Positions 1 through 12,655 of a stretch of 64,000 nt of DNA are shown here, piece by piece. Both the position numbers and the translations under genes were made by a program. The notes beneath the pieces are model-generated. The model had not been told where the DNA came from. It did not search any database and saw nothing but the letters and a program-made list of their open reading frames with translations. How positions within the stretch are numbered: the first letter of the stretch is position 1; each line of letters begins with the position of its first letter. The DNA is from Stenopsyche tienmushanensis (lineage: Eukaryota > Arthropoda > Insecta > Trichoptera > Stenopsychidae), in the NCBI GenBank assembly GCA_008973525.1, contig WACJ01000121.1:922768-986767 (forward strand), written 5' to 3'.

Positions 1-1018
1 TACTGATGAATGGCAATTAGACAAAAGCATTCAGGAACAGGATCTCACTTGGTTTCATTATGGCTTCTGCAATTAATTTACGCCAACAGGATTCTTTAAC
101 GGTTAATCTCGATGTTAAAGTCTCGTTGCGCAACAGACTAAGAAGTAAATACCTTGGCGAAGGCCGCTGCTGCAACTCTTGTCGTCACCGATTTTAGCGC
201 GCAAGTTCGACACTTTTTCGATTCGTTCGTTTCGATAGTCGCTAAACAGACAGATCCAGAGCGGAGGCTCGAATCGACTGATTCATCTTGCCTCCAGTAG
301 GCTTGTTTTCGCAAATCATTGTTACCACCTTCGCTCTTCGAAGCACGTCATCGACAGTTGACATTCACGGCGGTTCCGCTGACCGTTTTCAAACCTGCTG
401 CCCACTCTTGCACTTTGCGCTTTGTCATATTGAACCAGCAAACATGTGTCTTAGCCCACACTGCTGCGCCTCCCTCAAATTCTGGCATACTTTCCGAGAA
501 TCGTACAATGGAGCTTCCATCGACGAAAACATCAATAATACCACGCTTCTCCAATAATACGGAAAAGGCGCCATTAAAGCGTCATTAATATTACGAAGCC
601 TCCTCTTATGACACGGTGCTTAAATTAATTCAAATGGGACATTAACGTTCTGAATTATGGATACTTCAACAAAAACAGTTCATCGATTAATAATATGTAA
701 ATATTTTTATCGTCCAATCTTAAACAATGCGCGAAACCCCGTATATCGATGACATCAACCTGTGATAAAGATCAGATTTAAACGTATCCGCCAGCCGCCA
801 ATTTCCTCAATCCTTATGCTAACCCTTTTGTTGCCAATTTGATAAAATTTAAGAAGAAAAAAGTAAGAATTATGTTTAAAAAATTCAAAAAGGAACATAC
901 AACATATGTAAATGGAGAACAAAATAAACGATCATCCAAATGCAAATGCAAAATAATTCAATTTCAACCATGGACAGGTATATATTGCAACAACGCGTTT
1001 ACATTATTGTTGAACAAC
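1..1018. other. Gene-free stretch, no element recognised
   Basis: Nothing recognisable as a gene. About 160-560 is richer in CpG than what follows and stays open in several frames, including overlapping frames on both strands around 288-588, but none of the translations resembles a family I know. From about 600 the sequence returns to AT-rich DNA. The block could be regulatory DNA or part of an exon; there is no positive evidence for either. Confidence 0.5.
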
Positions 1019-1345
1019 GAACGAGAGATCCATTGTTTTTCACGCAAAACCTTGTTTAGCGACGAATCTTATTTCACCATGGATAAATTCGTCAATGAGA
1101 ATCCTCATGTTCTTCAGGAAAGATGTCTACACTCAAACTATGTTACTGTTTGGTGTGCATTTCGGGCAAATGCAATCATTGGGCCACATTTCTTCATGAT
1201 GTTGAGACTGAATCATATTTATCTGATGTCTATTTCCAATAAAACGGCGCTATTTGTCACATAACTCATTATTTTCTGAACATTAATCCAACAATATATC
1301 TGATACTATTTCCTTGTCTGATATTTCATTGGCCGGAACTAATAG
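1019..1345 (+). pseudogene. Decayed Tc1/mariner-superfamily transposase fragment
   Basis: This is the central part of a DDE transposase, the enzyme that cuts and rejoins transposon ends. In the frame that includes 1061-1063 the translation reads LFSDES, the usual context of the first catalytic aspartate, then NPHVLQE, VTVWCAF and IIGPHFF, which match the DDE_3-type transposases common in insect genomes. Near 1195 the match shifts to another frame with VETESYLSDVYFQ, a stop, then NGAICH, where the family has a QDGA-type motif. The second catalytic aspartate is therefore asparagine and the preceding residue is a stop. The N-terminal DNA-binding part and the C-terminal third are not recognisable, although FHWP near 1328 may be a trace. 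I saw no terminal repeats. The copy is clearly dead. Family assignment is good; subfamily is unknown. Confidence 0.8.
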
Positions 1346-4300
1346 GGTTAAACTTGATGCGAATGTGTTTAGAAGATTGAACAGATGGTTGAAGCCTTTC
1401 AGGAAATGATCCTTGAGAATCGTAAAACGGCACTGATGACGAAGAACAATGAGCTTTTATGCATCATTACAAAAATACAATTAATTAGATCATTTCCTGA
1501 TTTAAATAATATTAGACATTGTGACAATGGTGAACAAAACCGCGTATGAATATCTGATTTGCAATAATCATTTTGATAAAATTTGGAAACTCACTCAAAG
1601 ATCCCAACCTACATATTTAATGGATGTAATGAGTTAATCACCAATTCAATTAAGAAAATATATATTATGAAATCAATAGGCATACATCAGGCTGTTGCGC
1701 CATTGATGAAAAAATAAGCATTGAAGGTAATATTTGAAAGTATTTTATAGTAGTCATAATTTTATATTGAAATTGCTTCCTGAAGTTCAAAGCCATTGTG
1801 CTGTTGTTTAATATGCAAATTTATTATTTTTAACCCTCTCGTTGAAATAATATTATTGATATAATGAAAGCATATACAATGATTTATAATATTTAATAAT
1901 AAATGATTTATTTTTTTAAATCCAAGCGTATTTATTACAATATTTATTTCATAAACTTATTGCTATAATTTATATTTAAATACAGAAAAACAGATTGGTA
2001 TGTTGTTATGGTTGAGAGCCTATTTAAATGTTTATCCATAAGACGATTATTGCTTTGGAAGACGATGAGGAAGTGACTCAATGTTATGACTTCTTCAGCT
2101 TTATGCATCTAGCACTAGTATATTTTCATATTTATAATACTTATAGCACTACTTACTACAGAGCTTCAGCAGATGAATATATTCAATATATTTTATAAAT
2201 TGTGGAATTCCAATTTATTGCTATCATTCGGGATTTAGTGTTTAAAATCTTCGGTATTTGAGCTCTTGGGCTTTTCAATAATAAGTCTCAGTGAATAATT
2301 ACATCGTTTTTATAAGCACGAAATATTTCATCCCCAAATATTAAACATCAAAGACACTGTTTGCATGTCTGCGATGTATTATGCAAATCTCTGGATACAT
2401 TGACGAGGGTGCCGAACAGTCTGGATACTGATAAATCATTGTAACATGCCAAAAAAGAGATACAATACAATGATCAATGATGTGGAGTAATCAAGTGGAT
2501 AACTTGGAATACAATTGAATTCAACTTGTACCATAATACAATTCTACGTGAAAAATATTGTCTATGAAATATTTGCGTTTTGTTTGTACGCATTTATTTA
2601 CAGATGATTTATTCAAGGTCCAGATATTTAGAAAAATGTTAATCATGCATGTTGGATCATAAATAATAAGGAAATGAACTGCCAGGGCCGGAAACGACCC
2701 ACCGCCGGTACACTTGAGTTAATATCGATTTAAATAATTCGGTGCAGAACGTAGGATGCGGTAAATGCGCTATAATTTACACCGCATCGGTCACCGATTC
2801 GATCTCGATTAAGAATATTAATTTCCCGCAATTTACACTTTACCGCAATTTACCGCATTTTTATAATCCGTTAATAATAGGTTAAACTGATCCACGCCGG
2901 CGATATTCGATATCACTCTCGCGCGCAATCGCCAGGCCTTGATGCATCAATATGCATAATTTTTAATGCATCTAGTTATAACTGTCAGGTTGCTGATGAC
3001 GATATCCTTGAGTCAGATTATCTCATCACGGCTCCGCAGCTTGCATTATTAGAATTCTATCCATGTTTACCTTTCCAATAGAGTACTCTTGTTTGATCCT
3101 ATCTCCGCCTTGAACGGATTAGCATTAACGAGCTTTGTATTGCGGACATGAGAAATGCAGTTACGAACTATCCGATGCAAATGATTCTAATCAATATATT
3201 AATTAAGCGACCGTACAGATGACCGATCGAAAAATAGATGAAAACCATTGATGAAAGTGGAATATCTGAAGCGTTGCATCATCTATAATTCTGATGGGAG
3301 TCACTGCGGATAAAATACATCTCCAATTTGCTTTCGATCGATCTTTAATCAGCTTAACAATTGCACTTTTCATATTTATTTATCAATATAGCTGCCAATC
3401 GTTTCTTCGGCAGTTTATAGGATACAATTCCGTATGCCATTGCCATTTAAGGTGCTTCATTTCTATATCAATGTCGTTCAATCAACCGTCCTGATTTTAG
3501 CCATTTATTCCTTTTAGGACGATAGTCATCATGGTGGTAATCAACTCTTGACATTATTCCATATTCATTATTCATCTTTCACAAGCACGCGTCATCACTG
3601 CTTAAAGACATCGATCGAGTTGCGACGCATTACATAAACGGACGATAATATGCTATAGATGTTCGAATAACAAGTTCAATCTCAAAAGATCACATATGTA
3701 AGCGACATAAGAAGGCTCTATTACGAAATGTATTAGTCATATACATATTTATACACTTTTATCGTCGGATCTAAAAGCATTATGCAGCATTATGACCGGT
3801 TTGATGAAGTAGAATCTTGTCAGAGCGCAGAAGGAAGGCCGAATTTTATTCATAGTCCGGCACACGCACGAATTTCAATCGTTAAAAGTATCGAATGGCA
3901 AATTTGTATGTTTTATTGCAAAAATTACAATAAATTATTTCATGCTTATTAATTCCGATGGCCTCCATACCGGTTCGTAAATTGAAACATGTGTAACGCG
4001 GTGTGGGCGCTATGAGTAAATCATTCGTCATAATATGACTTTTTATTAGGAATCCTTCCATTTTTCGACGGAAGAGAAAACGTGTGACACGGATTTCGTC
4101 ATTTTCTTCATTCATGAATCATCAAGCGATTCTAAACGCATGCAAATTAATTGCTATCAGATAAAATCGGGCGTTGATGGGTTTTTTCAACGATTAAAAT
4201 TCAACTAACGTGAGAATTTAAGCCACAGCTAATAAACACAGGAATCAAATTGTCTTTAAAATATACAAATTAAAAAGATATATGCATTTTTGACAACGTT

Positions 4301-7199
4301 GTCAACATCGTTTTGTCGCATAAATTTAATATTTTTCATACGATGTCGAATAAGCTTACGTCCATTATTTATGTTGATTAATGCCGAGCTGATAATTTAT
4401 ACTTGTCGAAGAAACTCATTAATTATCAAAATTTTGATCATCTATGCATTATGCAAATATGCGATAAAAATGTATTTGAATCGTTCGATTGTAAATCTCA
4501 ACATCTATCATTCCAAGAAGCTATTTTGATGTGTTTTTCTATATAACAATGATGAATTTAGCTCTAAAAACGTTGATTGTTAATAGCGTAATTTATTTGA
4601 GTCCTTCTGCATTGCTTTTGTGAATTTAAGCGATATTCCAGTTCATCACACGTAATAAATTCTCGCATAAAAACGACAAGATGTCTTCTAGCAGACATTA
4701 ATCATAGACAGCAAAAAATCAGACATCCAACGGTCATATCGTATGACAGTCCGCTTAGCCAGAGTTTAAAAGGTTAAAGATTAACCCGCGATAACTTCAC
4801 ATTTAGTTGCGAAAGACATGTTTTAAATTTTGAAATTCCGCTCATTCAAATTAAGCTGTCCTGTTCAAACAAGTCTGTATGTAAATATTAATGTTTGACA
4901 TTATTCGCGATGATGTATTAAAAGCAGATACGACCTTCGTCTATATATTTGGGCGACATTATGATTGTTATATCGGTGCTTTATAAGCGTGGGGAAAATA
5001 CCAGAAGATACGATCGCCCAATATGTGCAAAGGCTATTGAATGAATACCAGTTGTATTATTTTTATTTTTAGAAATAATCCAATATCAGATTGGCGACTT
5101 GAAGTCTGAGATTCGAGGTGAAATTCTGTATTAACAGTGCAAAAATTTCAAACGCGAATGACGCCATGCGTTGGTAAAGAACGCACGTCATGTGAACATT
5201 TGTATGACATAATTTCCTGCGGGATTTTTTTTTACCTTATTCAAAGTAACAGTAATTAACTGTTGGTCTAATATTACGACAGTTTTTAATTGTATTTGCA
5301 TAAGTTGAGCGGTTTCAAGGTCATTTTAATTCGTGTACTATTTAATTAATGGCGCTGAAATAAAATCGAGAAATTTGATTGGTGGCTTTAAATCTAAGCT
5401 TTCACGCGATTGGTTGATTACCTTAATACGCATTTTAATCGAGTGCATTCCTTACGCAAAATAATCAATTTGATTGGTTCCCGTAATGATTAGTAAACGC
5501 CTTTACGCGTAAAAACAATATTTATAACAGAGAGGAATTGGGAATGAATGTAAAATAATATTTTTTTATTTAATCGATTTAAATCCCTTTAATGAATTTT
5601 TCCCTCGCGAAAGATCGCATAATACCCTAATTTTAAGAAAATAATAAAAACGATAAATGCTAATGTATTTTTTAAATGCAAATTTAATATAAGTGATCCC
5701 ATATCTGATATTTATTTTAAATATATATATATTCGAAGAAAACAATAATTAGACGATGACGCTGCTACTACAATCAGAGGACCACTTATGAACCCAGATA
5801 ATCAATTTAATTAGACTTTGTGTTTGTTTTTTATTTAAGCTGAATAGAACGAATTCCAATCAAGTAACATTCAATCAACGAACAATCAATTATTTGGGTC
5901 CTTAAATGGGTTTAAATATGAATAAAGCAAACATTTCATTATTTTTTTCCATATTTTCATAGAATCAAAGAGACTTTATAATAGTATCATCATGCAGCAC
6001 AAACTATTCCATTTGTAGTGCTTCGAAATATCAGCTAGATGTGGTTCAAATGTTAATTCCATTGTGAAAAATGTTCTATGGGAATTTCCGATATGAAATA
6101 CACGATAAATATGCAAATAAAACTTCAAAAGGCTTCACGGTTTCCTGTCCTATTCTATTATATCCTACCTAAAATTTCACCTATATCAATAATATTATTC
6201 TAGTTTAAGTATACATGGAAAGCATCGGCTAACTATCACATCAAAACCCAATTTCCCAAGAGAATTTCATATGGAGATTATAATCCATAGCACTGAGGGA
6301 TAATTCAGATTTACATATTTTAAAACGTATATATTTGTTTTTTAAATGCAAAGTAAGCGTTATGATCCTGAAATACCATTATTGTCCCTCTGTTTTTAAT
6401 TACTTCCTAGAAATTTCCACATGGTTAGACACATAATTTAGCATAGTTTGAAAATAAAGATCCGAGTGTTTATTTTATCTGCTGGAATTATAGGATCCTT
6501 ATTTATCTAGGTTGAATTAACCCTTAGCGAACGACCGAAGTTTTCAGAAATAATATATAGCATATGAACAAATATGGTCTTATATAAAAATGAATGAAAT
6601 ACAAATTACAAAAGTATTATTGGTAAATGGATTCCGAGATGAGATTTCTTTTAAATGCAACATCCAGAATATTTAGTTAAAACGATCCCTTAATATATTC
6701 GAATAAAATGTAATTCTATTGATATTCATAACTATTTTAACGACATTGTGCCCGTTTTAAATTTTCCGAAAGAAAAGCCCAAAAATATTTTTTTGTCGCG
6801 ATTATTGCGGCATTCGTTCGCTAAAGGATGTATGAGATCACTAAAAAATTCGTCATTATTATTTCAGGTTCATAATGCCCAAAGAAGGCATTCCTAAAAT
6901 AACATCGATTGCAAAATTTTAATACTACTGTCACACTAGTGTCGTCAATAGCACGTTCATAAAATAAAAGTTATCAGAAACATCAAAAAAATGTACTTGT
7001 TCGCTATTTAACTTCATGGCAATGCGGCGACCGAAGAAATAATCAATTTGTCCATAAAAAACACTTCAAATTATCAGTGTCGCCGGGCGTATCTCAGTAG
7101 GTTAATTACAAAGTTGACAGCTTCATCCAGTAATCGAATACAAATTAATCACGCATATGACTAATTACTTTTACAAGGCATGTCTCGTTACGTACAAAC
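1346..7199. other. AT-rich gene-free DNA
   Basis: No coding sequence recognised. Contents are AT-rich low-complexity DNA with short A/T runs and a small TA run near 5720. The one distinctive spot is the ATTTACCGC cluster at 2755-2860, listed separately. A 77-codon minus frame at 3882-4115 and a 79-codon plus frame at 4290-4529 look like chance open frames: they are rich in F, I, N and K and have no motif. Confidence 0.5.
2755..2860. repeat. Clustered ATTTACCGC words with a 12-bp hairpin
   Basis: An inverted repeat pairs GATGCGGTAAAT (2755-2766) with ATTTACACCGCATC (2775-2788), giving a 12-bp stem with a two-base bulge. The word then recurs as CCGCAATTTAC near 2825 and twice more, overlapping, in 2840-2858. 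About five copies in both orientations lie within roughly 105 bp. The surroundings (2690-2940) are richer in CpG than the flanks. This could be a cluster of binding sites for one transcription factor or the remains of a transposon end. No function is known to me. Confidence 0.55.
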
Positions 7200-8160
7200 A
7201 GTCTTCGTCGCGGCTTTCGGACGTCAGATTAACGAAGAGATTTTGTTAAGTCGAGGAGCCAAGTGCGGAGAGCTGTCAACTTCGGGCATCATTCATAACA
7301 GGTTAAAAGTTGTGGTGCAACACATGTGAGCGGATGTGATTCAACATGCAACCTTTTGCATTACGCATACTGGTTCCGTGTATCGAAAAAATTGCCATAT
7401 CTCCCGTTCTAGTCATGCAAATTTCATAAGGTGCGACTTTCTGCAGAAGTATGAATGAGTCGAGCAGACGTCTTCCTGTTTCTCCAGACGCCCACCATCT
7501 CCACTAGAGTAAAACAGCGATTCTCAATACAATGCAATTTCAAGCATTCTATGTTTGGTTCGACGCTAACCATAGTTTAAGCTTTTGACATTATCGAAAG
7601 CATGAGATCAATCGGCGTATTCCATAAATTTTAGGAGAAAACTTGCAACACGACTCTTTTGTGGGTGAAAAACACTGAATGAAGTTGGATCTCGATGCTT
7701 ACGACCGCCTAAGAAAGCTCGGTACAACTTTAAGAAGGTCAATATATTCTATCGAGCCAAAGTAACATAAGTGTTTATGGTAATGGTCACAGCCAAACAG
7801 GAAGGACGCGGGCACAGATTGGGAAGCTCAGAAGGCGACATCTTGTAGGTGGCGACACTACGCCCAACTGCGCTACAAATTCAATAATTTACTGCTCGGC
7901 CTGATCCGTTCAGATGCTCTTATAAGGACCCATGGTATGCTAACGAGTCCGTACACCATTACACAACAAAGACCCACATAGCCGCCTAAATTGACAATTA
8001 TTTCGACACGATTCTCGTAAGAAGGAAGAAGTCCATCAGCCCTTTCATCGTCGGAAGAATGAGCAGCATCTGGGTGATCCGTGGACGTCCCGTCATGGCA
8101 CGATCTCTACGATTGCTGCGTCGGCTGCATCCACGAATGGAGATTAATAAATAAACACCT
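7200..8160. other. CpG-richer gene-free block
   Basis: Two stretches, about 7200-7530 and 7780-8130, have visibly more G and C, and more CpG, than the neighbouring DNA. No frame gives a protein I recognise, and there is no clear exon with splice sites. It is a candidate regulatory or conserved noncoding block, judged only on base composition. Confidence 0.3.
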
Positions 8161-11100
8161 CAGCGTTTATGTGCTATTATTGCATCGTAATCATAGCGCG
8201 TTACCCCGTTTGACAACATTGTGTGTATGAACGAACGGGTTATAAGGACAAAATACAAAGAAGGCATGTTTTCATCATTACGACGGCCCAACAGAAGAGA
8301 AAATCTGGCGTCCGTCACGAGAGCATTTAATTTGAATCATTTCTTTGGGCTACGCCAAGCGACAATGTTGGGGTACTTCATATTTAAAATATGAATCATT
8401 TAAAGCCACTTTTTTTTCAACCGATGTTAAAATTATATGCTTATGCATTAAATATCTGTTAAAGTAACATTTTTCGTGACGTTCGAGCCAATTTGCCTTA
8501 ACACGCCTATTGAATTTTAACTTCAAACATAGAGTTTTTTCTCGCATGAATTCAAATCTTTAATTTAAAAAAATGTTCCGTAGACTTGAATATATGATGA
8601 TCTGAGGGAGCTATGTCTAATGCACATAAAATGTGTAACAAAACTCGTCAGCTTATGGTGTAAAAATCCTTCACAATACGACCAAATACAAAGTATCCAT
8701 TTTTCAAGAGTTAATCCGGATTAAGGTGCTTGAAATGCTTTTTGTCTACTAAATAGCCACTGTTTTCTTTGGAGGACATTTGAGTAAAATGTCCATTTTT
8801 CGTTTTCAACAATCAAATGCTTAAAAAAACGCTGCAATCCTACTTTTTGTTGAAGCAATCAGTGCGCGCGCTAATCAATTCGATCGTGCGGAACCCAAAC
8901 TTTTCCACATGTATTAAAGGCATGTTTAGGTATTTGACCAGGATATTTGGACTATCCGGGGCAGTTTATAAATAGTCATCCTTGAATTTCATTTGAATTC
9001 GTATTTGTATAATTATTTTAAATGGTTTTAAATTTTGAGTATTGTTATAAATCAACCACTAATAAGCGACCCCTGTCTATATTAACCATCCCGGCTTTTA
9101 TTTTTTCAGAACTAAGAAATCAAACTAAGTCTGGATTGAAACAATCCTTCGGAAGAATTAATACAGTGAGATAAATTCCACAACGGCAAGTATTTTATGA
9201 ATTAATTCACGAAAACTTATATTCAAAATCAATTTACACTGTTTGCCTATAATATTATGTTACTAGATTGCGTACCACTGTTCGATGAATGGTAAATTGT
9301 TTTATAAAAATGTTGTAATGAGCAATGAGCATGAATTTTAAAGGTCGAATCGCAATTCATGTTATGCGAATAAGCCTAGTAGAAAAACCTAATTTCAAGA
9401 TAACGATGTATCACGCTTATCCTGTCGGGATGCAGCACTTTAGTTTTAAAGTGCATCAGGCAGGTCGAGTCGGCACGTACCGGTAATGACATCCTTTGAG
9501 ACATCCTGATGATGCTGAGAATCATTAAGGGTCATTCCTTCGTACCGAAGCAAACCACGACGATGCATCGAGTCATTACGATTCGATTATACCAACAAAA
9601 GGCCAAACGAGTGTTACATGACCAACTGGATTACCCGTCATCACATACTAATAAATGCCACGATCGGGTCCCTTAATCGATTCCAGTCGTACATTTTGGA
9701 CCTTTTTGAATCGTCGATTATCATTACGTGAGCGCAATCAACCAAACTAGATAAAAAGAACGAGCATAACATCGCGGTAGCACTTGGGGCGGATTGCTCG
9801 AGTAATAGCTTCGTAATATTTTTTTTCTTGGACAAAAACAAGCAGCACTCGATATGTAATATACGACATCTCATTACAAAACCTATTAAGTGTGATGAGA
9901 TTTTTAAAAAATATTTACAACCCGGCTGTGAATGTTATCAGACACGATTTCGCACCGAAATTTTAAAACGTACGATCAACACATAGCATTGCACAAGCTT
10001 TATTACTCCCTATATCCGTATAATATGCAATAAAATTTTATTACTTCAGTTACGGTTCAATTTTCGGTGTATCGCCGAAAGTTCACTCTTCAGGTTTTGT
10101 TTCGGAGCATGTTTCGTTAAACATTGATTTAAAGATCTTTGCTGTAAAAAGGCATAAACAATACGAGAAGCACGTCATAAAAACTCTGCAGGTTCGGGCG
10201 TTGTATTTTATTTCATTTTGTTCGATTTATTGGAGTCGTATATGAAATATACCATATTGCGCCATTTGTGGAAATAAATATGGATTGTAAATAAGGTTGC
10301 GCTTTAAGGAGCATAAATTGACTTAACCCCTTGGATGCTGGCATGAAAAGGGTCATATATTAGTCTGGGAGCCCTCAGACGCAATAAAACACAAACGTTA
10401 TTTTTTTTACCCCCGCAAAAATAACAACAGCGAAGATTGTGATCATTCATTCTTAAAATACACTAACGCTTCTGTACTGGATACATTTTAAAAGCGATCC
10501 TCAAATGCGCATTCAAATTTAATTCATCTTCCAACTTGATAGATCGTGTTTTTAATATAAATTTAACACAAAAATTAGTTAACCTCCTTCCAATATCATC
10601 ATCATCAACTATGGGCCTCTTCAATATCCATTCACAGGAAGGGGTTACGTCCATCTCCATTATAATTAATAAATTTATCATAAAAGTTAATAGCATTAAA
10701 ATTATTTGATATAAAATTACATAGGAAAAAATAAAGAAAACACACGAAACGGTTTTTGAATGATGAAAAACGTAATTAATTAGTATTCAAAGAGGCATTA
10801 CCGGATTAACAGATTATCTAAATGAAGTTTTCTAATCTGGTTGAGATCAAATTTACTATTAAAATTAGTTTGAATAAGTTGATAAATACAAACAACTGTC
10901 GGTTTCGCACGTTTTTGATATTAAAAACCTGAATTAATTTGATAGAAATTTTCTATATATCTAGCAAGTGTTTATAAAACCAAAATGAGATTCAGTTTGG
11001 ATATCAAGCTAAAACATAATAAAGACCTTGGTTTCAATTGTTTAAGAGATATGTGGTATGTATTGTAATATTAATATGTAAAACATCAAAATAATATTTT

Positions 11101-11390
11101 GCACTGGACCCTGCAGAAATTACTATGATTATGTTAAAAAGATACTCGTTAAGAATTATTGAGAATTAACACCATTTGCGCGAGCTCCCGACACCCACGA
11201 ATTATAAAGCGAAAGTATGCTGGAGAAAATTATGCATTTCCTCAATAAAACGTAACTGTAATTGCACTGCATCATCAGACGTAGAAAGAAAATTATCTCC
11301 GAATCTTGAGCAATGCTCCTTTGAAATAATTACACGGCGAAACCGATGCGAGGGTATAATTATTTATGATGTATATCGGCCGTCGATATT
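8161..11390. other. Gene-free DNA with one hairpin
   Basis: AT-rich. It holds a short perfect inverted repeat, GGACATTT/AAATGTCC, near 8773-8793 and the larger imperfect hairpin at 9421-9464 listed separately. Minus frames at 8350-8547, 9641-9874 and 10463-10696 have no recognisable motif and are probably chance. Confidence 0.45.
9421..9464. repeat. Imperfect hairpin with ~20-nt arms
   Basis: A core stem pairs GCACTTTA with TAAAGTGC around a four-base loop. Pairing continues outwards with bulges: GATGC against GCATC, then CCTG against CAGG. The foldback is about 44 nt, shorter than a typical insect pre-miRNA, and the arms match no miRNA I know. It may be a chance or regulatory foldback. Confidence 0.35.
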
Positions 11391-11990
11391 TTTTGAGACT
11401 TTCGTCCATCGGTGGTCGATGTTAGGAAACGGGTTAAGGGCACAAGGCAGTTTCGCGCAAATTTCGCCAATTTCTCCAATTAACACTGACCCATTTCCGC
11501 TCCGGAAGTTAATATATCTCTCGCACGCACCGAAAGTAAAACGGCCGATTTCTGATCATAACGACCAATAAAAGCCCAACTCGGCCAGAATGAGTGTTTA
11601 TTTATAAACAAACGATACCACAAGAGAGCGCTGGCCTCGAATAAAAATCGACGCAAATGACCGAAATCACGAAAGCTCCCCCAAAGCTTAATTTGACCGG
11701 TTAATCGGTGCGTTGAGGTTCAAAATAATCGGGTCGTTAATTAAAAAAGCTCTCGAGAATAACCGAAAAAACGGGCCTGGAACTGCAAGCCGAGGTCGTT
11801 TTTTCGAGGCGACGTAATACGAACCATATTTCAATTTTATGGCTTCGCTTTTCCACGTACGAAAAGCCACGCGAGCTAAGGGATAACCGGTCGGGTAAAT
11901 TGGTTCGTTTTCGTTGAGGATACGAACTGGATGATTTTTTAACTTTCGCTGGACGATCGTATCAATCAAGGCGTCTTTCGGACTTAATTG
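11391..11990. other. CpG-richer block, candidate conserved noncoding DNA
   Basis: About 600 bp with many CpGs and homeodomain-like words (TTAATTAA near 11737, TTTATGG near 11837), embedded in AT-rich DNA. A 93-codon minus frame (11688-11969) spans much of it but resembles no known protein, and the plus strand is also partly open. Low AT content alone lengthens open frames. I favour regulatory DNA over an exon, with low certainty. Confidence 0.3.
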
Positions 11991-12338
11991 ACAACAATCT
12001 GTAATCAGCCGAGGGCCATATTCTTGACACAGTTTTTTTATTCGCTAATATATGCATATCGAAAATCGACAGCGTTCTCACAGACAAGAGAGACCTTTTT
12101 AATATTACAAAACTGATAAATAACATGCAGTCTTAAAATAACAATCAATCAGCAATGCAGATCCAAGCAATGACACTTGGGATAATTTGGAAAATCAATG
12201 ACAAATATTTTTTTGTATTTGTATTAATTCTCAGGCGACAACAATAGATTTATAATCTAATTTCTATAATGATAATAATAGAATAATAGAGTCTGTGACA
12301 AATTAAAATTAATTTGGGGGGCGTGGATAACGTTAGGA

Positions 12339-12655
12339 TTGATTGAGGAATTATTTGCTCAATTCTGTCTAGAAAATGATAAAGATTATAGTCGCATTCA
12401 ACATAATACGGAAATTGAGGCTCTGATGGACTGCTGGATGAGGAAACTGATTTCAGGCACAATTCAAATGAATGAAGATTTGCCTGCTTATTATCAGCAC
12501 TTCATTCTGATATCAGCCAAAGATTTGAAGATACTCTTCACTTGATTTTCCTCAATTAGATATTGGATCCTTTTGCAAGTAGACCTAGAAACACAGATGA
12601 ATCCATACGAATACAAAAACAATTTATTAAATTATATGGTTAAATTTGTAATTTT
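12339..12655 (+). pseudogene. Possible hAT (ZBED/SCAND3-like) transposase fragment
   Basis: The segment 12497-12650 translates in one frame as DISQRFEDTLHL, a stop, then ILDPFASRP and an acidic-start stretch ending KQFIKLYG. The order RFEDxxxL, then xxDPF or xNPF, then a QxxLIxL-type stretch is the pattern upstream of the C-terminal dimerisation region in domesticated and autonomous hAT proteins of the ZBED5/SCAND3 type. The preceding 12339-12496 is open in a different frame (EIEALMDCWMRKLISG), which would imply a frameshift. No BED finger, no catalytic motif and no 8-bp target duplication were seen. The match is short and the assignment tentative; a chance resemblance cannot be excluded. Confidence 0.4.

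Noticed and set aside
5700..5735. TA-rich run as a microsatellite
   Set aside because: Very short and imperfect; ordinary for DNA this rich in A and T.
8350..8547. Minus frame with WLERHEKCYF, faintly like a mariner C-terminus
   Set aside because: Only one short stretch resembles it; no catalytic motif, no terminal repeat and no neighbouring frame continues the match.
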